From: Allosaccharopolyspora coralli
Lineage (GTDB): Bacteria; Actinomycetota; Actinomycetes; Mycobacteriales; Pseudonocardiaceae
Length of the DNA stretch: 64,000 nucleotides
Reading direction: 5' to 3'
Assembly: GCF_009664835.1 (NCBI RefSeq)
Contig: NZ_CP045929.1
Location: forward strand, 4,402,001 to 4,466,000
Positions 18,717 through 29,610 of the stretch are shown one piece after another. A model generated the notes under the pieces. The model was given only the letters and a program-made list of their open reading frames with translations, was not told the origin of the DNA and searched no databases. A program made the position numbers and the translations under genes. Positions within the stretch are counted from its first letter, which is position 1. Every line of letters starts with the position of its first letter.

Positions 18717-19354
18717 CCACCTCCCGCACCCAGCAGCTACCCAACTACTCCCTCACACTCCCTGACGGGTTCATCGAGCTGCCCCGCGGCGAACCGACCG
18801 ACGAGAAACTACGCACGCTCGCCATGGCGATCGCGTCCCGATTCGGGCTGCCCGCGGATACAGAGGTCGATCAAAGCCTCGCCGGAGTCGCGGCGATGCT
18901 GATGACCCTCGGAGCTTCGACCGAGGCTGGTGGTGCCCACTACACGGCGGCTGCAGTTTTCCGCTCCGCAAAGCAGGCGGACCGACCGTTGATGGTCGTC
19001 GTGAGTTGCTTCCTGCTGCCATCCGAGCATCCTTCAGCACGTGTGGCGGCCGACGGACTGGAGAAGTACCACCGCAACCAATCCGGGACGGAAGTGGAAC
19101 AGGTCCCGCTGCCAGCTGGTCAGACTGTTGTGACCCGTACCGCCAGCACCAGCACGCTTACGGCAAACGACCAGACCATCGACGTCATCAGCCACGCGAT
19201 CACGGCGTGGATCCCGAACCCGTCCGGCAACGGACTTCTGGGTGTCTCGGTCACCAGCAACAACACGGAAGACTGGGAAGACATTTGCGACATGGCGAGC
19301 GGGCTCTTCGAAACAGTCGAATGGACACCACACGAAGAACCCACGGACTGGTAG
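18713..19354 (+). CDS. Hypothetical protein of the WXG cassette
   Basis: A 213-aa soluble protein from the GTG at 18713, which overlaps the previous stop in a GTGA. The opening LPNYSLTLPDGFIELP and later VVVSCFLLPSEHPS and VISHAITAWIPNPSG suggest an alpha/beta fold. No membrane segment, zinc site or catalytic motif is clear. It closes the four-gene cassette and ends 23 bp from the convergent mcrC stop. A chaperone or immunity role would fit the position but is only inference. Confidence 0.7.
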   Translation: MTTSRTQQLPNYSLTLPDGFIELPRGEPTDEKLRTLAMAIASRFGLPADTEVDQSLAGVAAMLMTLGASTEAGGAHYTAAAVFRSAKQADRPLMVVVSCFLLPSEHPSARVAADGLEKYHRNQSGTEVEQVPLPAGQTVVTRTASTSTLTANDQTIDVISHAITAWIPNPSGNGLLGVSVTSNNTEDWEDICDMASGLFETVEWTPHEEPTDW

Positions 19355-19377
19355 CGGAAACGTGGATCCGCGATGGT

Positions 19378-20565
19378 TCACTCGTCCCAGGCCCGGTCGG
19401 CGAGGATCGCCACCTGCCTGACCAATTCCCCGGGCGAGGTGGCGAGGTCGAGCGGGTACTCGATAACGCTCACCGGCGAGTTGAGGATTCGACGCGGTCG
19501 TGCACTGCCGTCGCCACTGGCATAGACGAGCCATGCCTTGGGGAGCTGGAGCGCGGTGCAGTAAGCCAGCATCTGGTAATGGTCGGCGTTGGGATAGCGG
19601 CCCGCCGAGTCAGCGAGCTTGTATTTGGCGTCGGCGATGATGCGGGGAATGCGGTCGACCACGTGCACCACATCCACTTTCATCCGGATCTCGCCGTCCC
19701 GGTCAAGGCACGCAGGGTACTGCGGGATGGTCGCTCCCGGACGACTGGAGAGCGCTTCTCCCAATGCCAGCGCGACGAAGTTCTCGAACACCGTAGCCAT
19801 GTCTACCACGAACGCTGCGACGTCGATTCCGCCTGATCCGACCTCGAACGACATCATGCGCAGCACCATCTCCGCCAACCGCAGTGACGACTGGTAGCGG
19901 GTGTTCAATCGCGTGGGTTGCCACTCGGGGAGTGGGGCACCGGTGACCAGTGGCACGACTCCGTCCAACCGGGCATCGAGATGCCGCAGCCGCGCCACCA
20001 GTTCCTCACGGAGGCGTGGCAGGGCGCGCACTCGGCGTATCGCAGTGCGTAGCAAGCGGTTCTCGGGGATGTCGACGGAGTACTCGTCGTAGCGCACTTC
20101 CAGAGGCAGCAACATCCCTGGCCTGCGCGAAATCTGATCTGCAATCCGGAGCCGGCCCCGCATGACGGTGAGCGCGGCGTCTTCGGTGACGTAGCCCTGA
20201 AGGATTCCTCGCGCTAGCGCCCGTTCGGCGTGCCGACACACCGTCTCAGCGACGGCTGCCCAGAGATCATCCTCTTGAATACCTTCGACGTCCTCGGGGC
20301 GGAACCCCGGGTCGCGGGCGTAGCCAAGCAGGAACAGCAGCCTAGCAATGCCGACTTTGGGGGTGACGATCACATCGACACCGTCGACGTTGACCGCACC
20401 GACTCGTCCTCGCGGAACCAAGAGGGAGGAGCCGTCGCCTTCCCAGCGGACATCGACAAGACCACTTTCACGAAGCGCGTGTGCCTGCTGCGCCCCGAGT
20501 GCGGCGGGAACGCCGCTGCGGTCGTTCTCAGCCAGCACGTAGCGGTGCCGTGTCCGGGTCATCAT
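19378..20565 (-). CDS. mcrC: McrC-family nuclease subunit
   Basis: A 395-aa protein matching the McrC subunit of modification-dependent McrBC restriction. The PD-(D/E)xK core is visible as D312-x-K314 (IADAKYKL) preceded by a metal-site aspartate in KVDVVHVV. The N-terminal part holds LLFLLGYARD, typical of McrC. The start ATG at 20565 overlaps the mcrB stop (ATGA). It should cut DNA only in complex with McrB. It is the last gene of the five-gene operon and is convergent with the WXG cassette. Confidence 0.92.
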   Translation of the reverse strand: MMTRTRHRYVLAENDRSGVPAALGAQQAHALRESGLVDVRWEGDGSSLLVPRGRVGAVNVDGVDVIVTPKVGIARLLFLLGYARDPGFRPEDVEGIQEDDLWAAVAETVCRHAERALARGILQGYVTEDAALTVMRGRLRIADQISRRPGMLLPLEVRYDEYSVDIPENRLLRTAIRRVRALPRLREELVARLRHLDARLDGVVPLVTGAPLPEWQPTRLNTRYQSSLRLAEMVLRMMSFEVGSGGIDVAAFVVDMATVFENFVALALGEALSSRPGATIPQYPACLDRDGEIRMKVDVVHVVDRIPRIIADAKYKLADSAGRYPNADHYQMLAYCTALQLPKAWLVYASGDGSARPRRILNSPVSVIEYPLDLATSPGELVRQVAILADRAWDE

Positions 20566-22682
20566 GTGTCCTCGGACCGCTCACCTCGGATCAGGGCTCG
20601 CTGTATCGTGGCCAGCCCGAATCGCGCGTGGACCTGGTCACGAGTGAGCCGCCCATAGTAGTGCTCCTCCAGCAGCGGCAGGATCGAGTACTGCCAGATC
20701 CGGTTGAGACCGCCTTCCAGCTCGGCCTCGGGTGTCATCAGGTACGACGGGCCGATTTGGAAGTCGCGGTCCTCCGCGCCGATCGCCGCGTTGATCGCCG
20801 CCAGGAGTTCTGCGCGCTGATCGGTCTTGCCGCTGGCCGCGAGCCAGTTGGGAAGCAGCTCACGTATCGGTGACTCGTCCGGGTGCAGCTCGACGAAGGC
20901 GAACCGTCGTCGCATGGCTGCGTCCACCAGTGCGATGGAGCGATCGGCGGTGTTCATGGTGCCGATGAAGAACACGTTCGCGGGAAGACTGAACGACTGT
21001 CCTGGTGAGTACTGCAGCTGGATCTTGTCGTTGCGGTACTCCAGCAGGAAGTACAGCTCGCCGAAGACTTTCGCCAGGTTGGCCCGGTTGATCTCGTCGA
21101 TGATGAGGATGTAGGCGCGAGCGGGATCGTCTCGCGCGTTCGCGGCCAGTCGCCGCAGCGGTCCAGGGGTCAGCGCGAAACCAGCGGTGCCGTCATCGGA
21201 GACTTGGGGGCGGTATCCCTCGAAGAAGTCCTCGTAGGCGTACGAGGGATGAAACTGCACCAGCTCAACGGCTTCAGGATCGGTGAGATGCCGGGCGAGC
21301 TTGCGGGCCAAATAGGTCTTGCCGGTGCCCGGCGGCCCGTAGAACACCAGCTGCCGACGATCTCGCAGCACGTCGACGACTTCCTGCAACCATGTTTGAT
21401 TGAGATGCAGCTCAGCCGACAACGCGCTGTCGGCGTGGCGAAGCTGCGGTGTCACCGTTGCCGGAGCCGGTTGTTCCTCCCCAGTGCCCGTTTCTGGTTG
21501 CGTGTCGTCGAGAAAGCGACGAAGCACGTCCATGCCACCGGTGATGTCGACGACGGTGCCCTGCTGCTCGATCTCCGCTCGCAGAGGTGCTTGTAGGCCG
21601 GAAACCGCGCCGATGGTGTCTTGCTGCCAGGCGACGTCACGCTGCCATCGTGCGTTCGTGTCACCGACATTCCGTGCTTCGCCGGTGATGGTGCCGACGT
21701 ACACCTCAGCGTCGAGGACGGTGACAACCTGGTCGCCGGGTTTCATGACGTTGAGGAACTGCGAGTACTCACCCGCCAGCGTGATCCGCTGCGCGTAATC
21801 GAGGTGCTGGTAGCCCTGCTCGACGGCCTCGGTGATGGCCTTGCGGCTGTCGCCAGGCGACACCTCTCCGAGGTGGGTTCCAGCCAGCGACACGAACTGC
21901 TCGCTGCGCCACCGATCCACCAGTTCGTGGCCGGCAGGACGGGGACGCACTAACCAGGCGCGGATGCTCGACGTGTCCCGCGGGGAGTCATCGAGTTCGC
22001 TCAACCGATCGCGAATGTCCTCGGCCGTGAGCCGCTGATCTTGGGAAGCACATCCTGACGGATCGAACTCCACGCCCTCGGTGCGCAGTTTCTTCGCCAC
22101 GTCCATCCCCCGATGACGCGAGGGAAGGAAAGAATCCTCTGGTATCGACCCGTCCGGGTTGAGCACCCGGTAAGTCATGGGAATGTTCGTCTGTCCGCTC
22201 GCGAGGAAGTGACCAACCCGCTGCCCTTCAACATTCGCGATCTCGGCGATGTCGTCGAACGACGTCCATGCACTCGGCTCGACCAGGGCCACGATCTCTG
22301 CGATGAGTCGATGAAGTCCGCCAAGTGCTTCGGTCGCTTGCTGCCTCTGTCGGTGGATCTCCTTCTTACGTCGGTTCGTCTCGGTAAGCACCCGTTCGGC
22401 GTCGTACGCCTCGAGCGCCGCTTCGCCCGCATCGGTTAGTGTCCACAGCCCGTCCCTCTTGGACATCCACCCGATCGTGGTCATGTCGCCGCTACGCCAG
22501 CGCAGATTGTTCTCCCAGCGTGGCTGCCCGGAACTGTTGACCGGTCCGCTCTCGTACGATGTCAAGTCGATGCGTTGCTCGACCCGCTTCAACGCCTCAC
22601 TCGTAGGGATCGGCTCGTCGGCTTCAGCGAGGACTTCCAGGCACGTCCGCATCAGCAAACCGACACGCACTGGTTCCGTCAT
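20562..22682 (-). CDS. mcrB: McrB-family AAA+ GTPase with N-terminal sensor region
   Basis: A 706-aa protein. The AAA+ motor shows Walker A GPPGTGKT (449-456), Walker B LIIDEINRA with D529-E530, and the McrB signature MNTADRS (576-582). Residues 1-100 look like an Mrr-N-type winged helix. Around 240-350, SIRAWLVRP and MKPGDQVVTVLDAEVYVG resemble an EVE/PUA-like fold that in related proteins reads modified bases. The domain names for the N-terminal half are inferred. It lies 2 bp after the methylase stop, so it is coupled to the same operon. Confidence 0.92.
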   Translation of the reverse strand: MTEPVRVGLLMRTCLEVLAEADEPIPTSEALKRVEQRIDLTSYESGPVNSSGQPRWENNLRWRSGDMTTIGWMSKRDGLWTLTDAGEAALEAYDAERVLTETNRRKKEIHRQRQQATEALGGLHRLIAEIVALVEPSAWTSFDDIAEIANVEGQRVGHFLASGQTNIPMTYRVLNPDGSIPEDSFLPSRHRGMDVAKKLRTEGVEFDPSGCASQDQRLTAEDIRDRLSELDDSPRDTSSIRAWLVRPRPAGHELVDRWRSEQFVSLAGTHLGEVSPGDSRKAITEAVEQGYQHLDYAQRITLAGEYSQFLNVMKPGDQVVTVLDAEVYVGTITGEARNVGDTNARWQRDVAWQQDTIGAVSGLQAPLRAEIEQQGTVVDITGGMDVLRRFLDDTQPETGTGEEQPAPATVTPQLRHADSALSAELHLNQTWLQEVVDVLRDRRQLVFYGPPGTGKTYLARKLARHLTDPEAVELVQFHPSYAYEDFFEGYRPQVSDDGTAGFALTPGPLRRLAANARDDPARAYILIIDEINRANLAKVFGELYFLLEYRNDKIQLQYSPGQSFSLPANVFFIGTMNTADRSIALVDAAMRRRFAFVELHPDESPIRELLPNWLAASGKTDQRAELLAAINAAIGAEDRDFQIGPSYLMTPEAELEGGLNRIWQYSILPLLEEHYYGRLTRDQVHARFGLATIQRALIRGERSEDT

Positions 22683-22684
22683 CG

Positions 22685-25600
22685 TCAGGCCTCCTTCGCG
22701 AGCGCGCGCTCGGGGTGGCGGAACCCTTGGCCCGGCGGTGGGTCGAGGATGGTCTGGTACGGCTTGCCGGTGCGGATGGCTTCGGCCATCCGGTCGTAGA
22801 TCTCCAGAATGAACCGCTTCGTGCGGTATTCGCCGTAGGCCTTCTCGTCCTTGCGCTTCACGATCGGGAACGTCTCCATGATGTAGTCCGCGTCTTCCCG
22901 GTTCACGCCGTAGAGATGGAGGAAAGCCGCATCCAACTCTGCGCGGAGTAAAGGACGACGCTCCTCGTCCCAGTGGAAGGGCGCGCCTGTATCGCCCATG
23001 TCCAGAGCGAACGGGGCCATCTCGTGCGCGGTGTAGGTGAGTTCGAGAACACGAGATTCGAAGAACGCATCATCACCTTCAAGTTGAGACGGAGAGGCCA
23101 CCGGAAGCTGGTATACAGTATAGAATTTGAGGTGCGTTCCGCCGACTTTCTGCCTTGTCGCAAAGTCAAAAACAAAGGAAGACAGACAAGAAATTAGACC
23201 CGAGACGGGCACTCCAGCTGGAAGCATTAGTAGGGTTCCGTCTGGAGTGGCCGTGCGGGGAGTCACGCTGCTAATCATCGTCCGCTCATCGGTGGATCTG
23301 GATATATCTCGCCAACCGAGAAGCCATTCGCGATGCCAATCACTATTTTCCAGGCGACTCGCAACGCCCGACACGTAGCGACGCTTTCCATTTTTGTCGA
23401 CCTTGTCGACGGGGATGTCTTGTTCAGAGACCCAGTAGCGGGGCAGGACGACTGATGCAGGCTTGTATTTCTCTTCGAGGGTGACATCGCGAAAGTCACC
23501 GTTCTCGTAGGTGGCCCAGCGGTGGTCGTAATGGTGGATCATCTTCGCCTCGTAGAGCGGGAGCATGCGGTGTTCGCCGCGGGTAAAGATGTTGCCGTCG
23601 AGGGTCCAGCCGTCGGCTTCGAGCTGTTCGCGCGTGTGGAACAGGTGCGAGTCGTTGGACATATGGAACATCGTCATGAACGAGATGCCCCAGGGGTTGC
23701 CGTCGGGGTCACCGTCCTTGACCAGCACCGGGACGCGCTTGTAAATGCCGAGGGTGATCTCGGCGTCGCGGCGGCTGCGGAACACCGGACAGGTTCCGGT
23801 GTTCGGGTTGAGCAGCAAGATCTCCTCTGGGGTCATCGAGAACGAGTAAGCTTCGATGTCCGCCGGGTCGTGCAGGAAGAACGCGAAATCCGCTCTCGGT
23901 TCACGTTGCTCGCGCCCCGTCACTGTCAGCAACGAGAACTTGGTACGGCTGTCCACGTCTTCAAAGATTCCTCGGCGGTTCTCGAAGTCGTACAGCTTCG
24001 CCAGCGATGCCGTCTCCACGAGGTCCTTGAAGAAGTACTGTGTCGTGGCATCGGTGGCGATTCCGGTGGGCACGATGACCCCTGATCGACCATAGGGGCC
24101 CGTCAGCGCCCGGAAAGTCTCGGCGAAGACTGCGTAGGTGTTGACGTCCCCACGTCCAGTGAGTGGGAACCGGTTGGTGTTGCGTAGCAAGGCGCTCTCG
24201 CCTTCGGCCTGACGCTTGGCCTCCAGGTACGCGCGATGCAGCGAGAGGCCCGACGGCGACGAGCCGCCTTCCACCAACGCGTCGATCAGAGCCTTGCGCG
24301 CGGCCTTGTTCGGAGCACGCGCGATCTCAGGGTCGCGCGCGGCAAAGAACTCCTGCTCCTGCAGCTTGACCCGCTCCCACGGCGGGTTGCCCAGCAGGAC
24401 CGAGAAGCCGCCCGACCAACCCTCCGGCCCAGCGCCACCGCTGTCTTCGGCCACCTCAAACACCTCGGGGAACTCCAGGTGCCAATGGAAGAAACCGTAC
24501 TGTTCGGCCAGGCGCGTGACCTCCTCACCCACCTCCGGTGGTACGGCATCGGGACTGTCGAGCGCGGTGCGGACCAGGGCGGTGGTCGGCACATCAGGGC
24601 AGCCCTTGTACAGCTTCCACACGAACGCCGCGCACCAGGTATCAGCCTGGGCACGTTGGCGTGCCAACTTGTCGTCACCCGAGTCGTAAAGTTCCCATCG
24701 CGCCGCCTGTGTCCGGACCGCGTTGGGATCATCGAGCAACTGCAACAAGGGATCGCGATGGTCTGCCAGTTCAGTGTTCGACTCGACCCCACCTCCGGCG
24801 AACAGGCTCTGCTGACCTTCTCGTTCCTGCTTGTTGCGCTTCTTCAAGGCGTTGACAAGTGACTTGTCATCGCCCTCCAGCGGCTTGAATGCCTCATCCG
24901 GCACCCCACCCGCAAGCAGCGCTGGCGTGGTGCCGAGAAGGCTGTTGCCGACTCGGATGCGGGCGTCGAGGAACCCGAGCGGCTTGCCCGGTTCCAGCGC
25001 CTCCAGCCACAGCGACACCTTTGCCAGCTCGGCAGCCATCGGGTTGACGTCCACGCCGTAAAGGCAACGTCCGACGACATCCCGCAGCGCGTGGTGCACG
25101 TCCGCAGGAGTCGGCTCGTCCTCCCCGGACCTCGCCTCGGCCAACTCACGAGCAACCCGTCGAGCCGCGGCCACCAGGAAGTGCCCCGAACCACAAGCCG
25201 GGTCGCACACCGTCAACGCGAGCAGGTTGCTCTCCCACTCGCGAGCGTTCGCAGCATTCTTGCGGGCGTCGGTCAACAGTGGATCCAGCGCCGAGTCCAG
25301 CAGCGCGTTCACCAGGCTTGTGGGCGTGTAGTAGGAACCGGAGGTCTTACGGTCATTGCCGCTGACCTTCTCCAGCCGGAACTCCCGCGCTGCGGTGTCG
25401 ACTCGGGGCACCAGTTCCAGCAACGACTCGTAGATGCTGCCCAGTTCCTCCGCATCGAGGTTCCGGTAGTCGACCGGCTGCACGCGCTGACCACGAAACC
25501 GGATCCAGCCCAGCGAGTACATCGCCGCGAGCAGGTCCTTGTTCGCCAGCGACGCCTCGCCGAGCAAGTCCACAGTGCCCGCCGAGCCGTCCAGCGCGCG

Positions 25601-26734
25601 GTCTGCGGGGTCGAACAGCCCCGCCAGGGCGGGAATACCGAGCTGCGGGAGACCTTCCCCGCCGAGCGCAGCCAGAACCAGACGCAGCGACTCCCACAGA
25701 TCGGCGTGCGGGCCGCCCGTTCGCACACGAGCCAGGCGCCTCAGCCTGCCCACCGAGAAGTACTCGGCGTAACGGTGCTTGATCTCGGTCCTGGTGCCCT
25801 CAGCGTGAAGCAGGGCGCGGTCCTCGGCGACGCTGAGGAAAAGCAGCCGGTACACCAACCGCAGCAGCGCACGGTGAAACTCCTCGCGCGTGAGCGCTCC
25901 ATCCTGTAGCGCGACGCGGAGCTCGTGGTTGTCCGGGTGCCCGAGGAAGCCGCTACCCAACGCCTCCAGCGCTGTCTCGACACCGACACGCAGTTCCGCC
26001 AACGCACGTGTACCGGAGGTGCGCACATCCTCGCGCCAGGATTCAAGCCAGCAATCTCCAGGAGGGGCGTCGATGCCGCCGCGCTTCTCAACGCGCGAGA
26101 CGTGGCAGAGCTGCCACAGCAACAAGAACTCGTCGAAGAGCAGCCCGTCGAAGATCTCGACGAGGTCGAACTCGATGTAGGCCGAGCCTGCTAACGAGGT
26201 CGAGTCACGCAGCACCCGCAGCCGTAGCCCATTGGACAGGAACGCCCACTGATGATGCTCGCTACGGTTGAGCAGATCCTGCACCATCGCCTGCGGAGCC
26301 CGAGCCGCGCCCGCCACGCCTGGGTTCCGTCGATCCAGGTCGACGCCAGGGCCAAGTAGGTGCACCGGAACGTGCTGCCACACATGCGAGATGGGGAACT
26401 CGTCCTCGTCCACCCGCAGACCACCGCGAGTGGGCTGCAACTGGCCGTACCCGAGCTGTTCGAACAGCTTGCTCAGCCATTCCGAGCGAGCCGGGCCAGT
26501 GCCCGCGTGATCACCGGGCCGGGCCTCCGCGCTCCGCCAGTCCTCCCAGCGACCCCGCAGATACGTCCACGCGCGGCTGGCAGCGTCGCGAAGTGTCTCC
26601 CGACCTGCCAAGTGATACGACCGAGCACTGAGACCTTCAGCATCGGTGAGCTCACCGGATCGGATTCGGCCGAACAACGCGGGCGGGACGAGCCCACCGG
26701 TCACTCGAGTCGCCTGCAACCCCGGCCCGCTCAT
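22685..26734 (-). CDS. Large N6-adenine DNA methylase (DrmMI/Eco57I-type)
   Basis: A 1349-aa protein. Motif I is DPACGSGHF at 511-519 and motif IV is N783-P-P-W, as in m6A methylases of Eco57I and PglX/DrmMI type. The N-terminal 450 residues and the C-terminal 500 are larger than a minimal methylase, leaving room for target recognition (around 900-1250). No separate nuclease motif was seen. Its start overlaps the helicase stop by ATGA. In a DISARM-like setting it would mark host DNA. Confidence 0.9.
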   Translation of the reverse strand: MSGPGLQATRVTGGLVPPALFGRIRSGELTDAEGLSARSYHLAGRETLRDAASRAWTYLRGRWEDWRSAEARPGDHAGTGPARSEWLSKLFEQLGYGQLQPTRGGLRVDEDEFPISHVWQHVPVHLLGPGVDLDRRNPGVAGAARAPQAMVQDLLNRSEHHQWAFLSNGLRLRVLRDSTSLAGSAYIEFDLVEIFDGLLFDEFLLLWQLCHVSRVEKRGGIDAPPGDCWLESWREDVRTSGTRALAELRVGVETALEALGSGFLGHPDNHELRVALQDGALTREEFHRALLRLVYRLLFLSVAEDRALLHAEGTRTEIKHRYAEYFSVGRLRRLARVRTGGPHADLWESLRLVLAALGGEGLPQLGIPALAGLFDPADRALDGSAGTVDLLGEASLANKDLLAAMYSLGWIRFRGQRVQPVDYRNLDAEELGSIYESLLELVPRVDTAAREFRLEKVSGNDRKTSGSYYTPTSLVNALLDSALDPLLTDARKNAANAREWESNLLALTVCDPACGSGHFLVAAARRVARELAEARSGEDEPTPADVHHALRDVVGRCLYGVDVNPMAAELAKVSLWLEALEPGKPLGFLDARIRVGNSLLGTTPALLAGGVPDEAFKPLEGDDKSLVNALKKRNKQEREGQQSLFAGGGVESNTELADHRDPLLQLLDDPNAVRTQAARWELYDSGDDKLARQRAQADTWCAAFVWKLYKGCPDVPTTALVRTALDSPDAVPPEVGEEVTRLAEQYGFFHWHLEFPEVFEVAEDSGGAGPEGWSGGFSVLLGNPPWERVKLQEQEFFAARDPEIARAPNKAARKALIDALVEGGSSPSGLSLHRAYLEAKRQAEGESALLRNTNRFPLTGRGDVNTYAVFAETFRALTGPYGRSGVIVPTGIATDATTQYFFKDLVETASLAKLYDFENRRGIFEDVDSRTKFSLLTVTGREQREPRADFAFFLHDPADIEAYSFSMTPEEILLLNPNTGTCPVFRSRRDAEITLGIYKRVPVLVKDGDPDGNPWGISFMTMFHMSNDSHLFHTREQLEADGWTLDGNIFTRGEHRMLPLYEAKMIHHYDHRWATYENGDFRDVTLEEKYKPASVVLPRYWVSEQDIPVDKVDKNGKRRYVSGVASRLENSDWHREWLLGWRDISRSTDERTMISSVTPRTATPDGTLLMLPAGVPVSGLISCLSSFVFDFATRQKVGGTHLKFYTVYQLPVASPSQLEGDDAFFESRVLELTYTAHEMAPFALDMGDTGAPFHWDEERRPLLRAELDAAFLHLYGVNREDADYIMETFPIVKRKDEKAYGEYRTKRFILEIYDRMAEAIRTGKPYQTILDPPPGQGFRHPERALAKEA

Positions 26735-29610
26735 TGTGCACCTCCCGCTGGTAAGTAGAGATACGCACCGAGCACGTCCACCGGCAACTGCGGCGTCACC
26801 GCCAGTCCGCTCACGCCCAGCACACCCGACGTGCGACCTCGCGCGGCTCGACGCACCCGCGCGTGCGTCTCACGCAGTTCAGCAGCAAGCTCTGTCGCGA
26901 AGCGTTCCAATTCCGGGGTGATCGCCGGCAGCTTCTCCAGCACAGCCGAGGCCATATTCCTGGCTACATCGCCCGGTGTGTTGGCGGTGGCTCCCGCAGC
27001 CAGCAGCGCATCGACCTCGTCCGGAGGCAGCCACGTCGGGGAGTTCGGCAGACCCGTATAAGCCAGTGTCCTGGCTTCCTCCGCGACGGAGACCCGCTCC
27101 CCACTTCGGGACGGCAGTGTCACGTGCAGACGGAACCGGGCGAGCAGCACGGTTGTCGGCACCGTAACGGCGTCGGTGCGGACGACGCTGCACCGGCGAG
27201 CCGGCCGATGCTCAGCGGGAAGCGCGGGATCCAATGCAGCATCAAGAACGTAGCCGGCCAGAGCGCCCACGCGCGTGTCAGTACGCCGCAGCACACTCGC
27301 ATGACGGGTGGATGCCGGTAGGTCGCGGTCGAAGCGCATCGGGCTATCGGGCCGCCCCAATGCGTCTCGCAGTCCCAGCGGCAACCCGTGCGGCTCGACG
27401 GTGAAGCCAGTGTCATCATCGACCACCGCCAGCCCAAGCTCTTCACACGCTGTGCGCACGAACGCCGCAACATCCCCCGGGTCACCCATCGCGGCGCGCG
27501 CAGCCTCCAACTCTCGTCGTACCTCGGTGTCCTTGATGCTGCGCTGCGCGTAGCGAGTCCGGGAAAGCTTCTCGCGTTCGGCGGTGCTATCCCACTCCGC
27601 GTGCAAATCATCACGCTGTTGACTTGCTTCCAAGTCAAGAGTCATCTGCCCCGCATCGCGTCCGCGCATCAACAAGCCCTCCACCAATGCGGCCATGACT
27701 TGATCGGACTGGCTAGGCACCGGGACGCTCACACCGAGATCGCGGCTGATCGCCTCATGCTTGCGAAGCAAAACTTGCAAGATCAAACCGTCGATACCGT
27801 TGTCCGCGCCGTAGACAGTGGCCGCGCGGACAACCTCCGCGGTCTGGCCGAATCGGTCGACGCGGCCCTCTCGCTGTTCGTGCCGCGTCGGGTTCCAGGC
27901 CAAGTCGTAGTGCACGACAGCCTGGAAGCTCTCCTGCAGGTTCACGCCCTCCGAGAGGGCATCGGTGGCGACCAGTACAAGGTTGGGTTCCTCGGCGGAC
28001 GCGAGACGTTCCACCCGAGCCTGTCGGTCCTCCGGAGCGAGTTCACCGGTGACGACGTCAACGGCGGCCCGAAGCGGCCTTCTTTCCAACTGGGTGCGCA
28101 AGTGCTCGGCGACGTAGTGCGCGGTCTGGATGAACCGGCAGAACACGATCGGCTGGAAACCATCCTTCAGCAACTGCTTGACGAGCTTCGTGACCGTGGT
28201 GAGCTTAGTGTCGTCCTCGACGGTCAGTTCGGCTACGCGATCGTGGAACTCGCGGAGCATTCGCCGGGCCCTGATGTCTTCCTGGTCCTCAGCGACCGCG
28301 CCTGCTACCAGATCGGCGTTCTCACTTGTTTCGTCTCCTGCGGGGTCCAGAACGGTGGCTTGGCCGACCTCGTCCGCCCGCTCGGCGGTGTCGGCATCGC
28401 CGGCCCGCGCGCGAGTGCGCAAGGTAGCAGCAGCTGCTCGGGGGGACGATGCCAGCGCCCGTAGTAACGACAGGGCCGACCACCAGCGCACCCGCTGTTC
28501 CAGGCGCGTGCCCGATCGATCGGAGACACGCTCCCGCACGTAGGCGAGCACATCCTCGAACAGTTCCTTGTAGGCCGGAGCGAGTGAGTAGGACACTTCC
28601 TGCGTCTTGCGGTCCCGGGGGAAACGAGTTTCTGCGCCCAGATACTCACGAATGTCGCGACGCCGTCGCTGAACCATGTGCGTAGCGAGCCGTGCCCTAC
28701 CTTCGTCGGCCGAGAGGTCGGCGTTGATCAGCGACTCGTCAAGAAGACCCAGGAGGTTGCGGAAAGCCTCGTCCTTGCCGCTGTGCGGGGTCGCGGTGAC
28801 CAGGACCAGGTTGCGTTCTGCATCCTTGGCAAGTTCCTGCAACAACCGGAAGCGCTGAGTGCGTCCTCGTGAACCAGCCTTTCCATCCGAGACGCTGGTG
28901 TGCGCCTCGTCGACGATGACCAAGTCCGGTGCGGAACGTACGAAGTCGTCGCGCCGACGATCGGCCTTGATGAAGTCCGTCGAGACGACCGTCACCGGAA
29001 ACCGTTCGAACAGGGACTGGCCGTACTCCAACTGCCGTTCCAACCGGGTCACGGTGCCGGGCAGCACGATCTCGGCGTCGAGGTTGAACTTCTCCGCCAA
29101 CTCCTTCGCCCACTGCTCGGCCAACGATGGCGGGCACAACACCGTCAGGCCGCGTGCGTCGCCCTGAGCAAGAAGTTCCGAAGCGACGAGTCCCGCCTCG
29201 ACCGTCTTACCGATCCCGACGTCATCTGCGATCAGCAACCGCACCGGGTCCTGGCGCAATGCCAGCAGCAACGGAACGAGCTGAAACGGGCGCGGGTCGA
29301 CGGCCAGACCGGCAAGGCTGCGGAACGGTCCGCCCGTGGAGCGGAACCCGATCCGCAGGGCGTCGCGCAATAGTCGAGCACTTCGATCATCACCGCGGTC
29401 CTCAGAGCTCGGCCATGCGAACGTGGCAGACTCGACCGGTTCGATGCCACGCAGCACCCCGGCAACGTCGGCGTCGCCACCACCCAACGGCCGCAACAAC
29501 AGCAACTCGTCTGTGCTGTCCGGCAGCACGACCCACTCCCGGCCCCGGGCTTTGACCAGCGCGCCTGGTGTGAACCTCTCGGTGACGCTCACGACACTAT
29601 CCGCCTTCAC
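26731..29610 (-). CDS. SNF2-type helicase (DrmD-like)
   Basis: A 959-aa superfamily 2 protein. DDVGIGKT at 129-136 is the Walker A box and D234-EAH the Walker B box, with VTATPHSGKDEA (motif III) following. EQREGRVDRFGQ is the motif VI segment. This HepA/RapA-like arrangement is also that of DrmD in class 1 DISARM. The start is the GTG at 29610, overlapping the stop of the upstream helicase (GTGA). The C-terminal 300 residues have no clear catalytic site and may bind partners. Confidence 0.9.
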   Translation of the reverse strand: MKADSVVSVTERFTPGALVKARGREWVVLPDSTDELLLLRPLGGGDADVAGVLRGIEPVESATFAWPSSEDRGDDRSARLLRDALRIGFRSTGGPFRSLAGLAVDPRPFQLVPLLLALRQDPVRLLIADDVGIGKTVEAGLVASELLAQGDARGLTVLCPPSLAEQWAKELAEKFNLDAEIVLPGTVTRLERQLEYGQSLFERFPVTVVSTDFIKADRRRDDFVRSAPDLVIVDEAHTSVSDGKAGSRGRTQRFRLLQELAKDAERNLVLVTATPHSGKDEAFRNLLGLLDESLINADLSADEGRARLATHMVQRRRRDIREYLGAETRFPRDRKTQEVSYSLAPAYKELFEDVLAYVRERVSDRSGTRLEQRVRWWSALSLLRALASSPRAAAATLRTRARAGDADTAERADEVGQATVLDPAGDETSENADLVAGAVAEDQEDIRARRMLREFHDRVAELTVEDDTKLTTVTKLVKQLLKDGFQPIVFCRFIQTAHYVAEHLRTQLERRPLRAAVDVVTGELAPEDRQARVERLASAEEPNLVLVATDALSEGVNLQESFQAVVHYDLAWNPTRHEQREGRVDRFGQTAEVVRAATVYGADNGIDGLILQVLLRKHEAISRDLGVSVPVPSQSDQVMAALVEGLLMRGRDAGQMTLDLEASQQRDDLHAEWDSTAEREKLSRTRYAQRSIKDTEVRRELEAARAAMGDPGDVAAFVRTACEELGLAVVDDDTGFTVEPHGLPLGLRDALGRPDSPMRFDRDLPASTRHASVLRRTDTRVGALAGYVLDAALDPALPAEHRPARRCSVVRTDAVTVPTTVLLARFRLHVTLPSRSGERVSVAEEARTLAYTGLPNSPTWLPPDEVDALLAAGATANTPGDVARNMASAVLEKLPAITPELERFATELAAELRETHARVRRAARGRTSGVLGVSGLAVTPQLPVDVLGAYLYLPAGGAQ

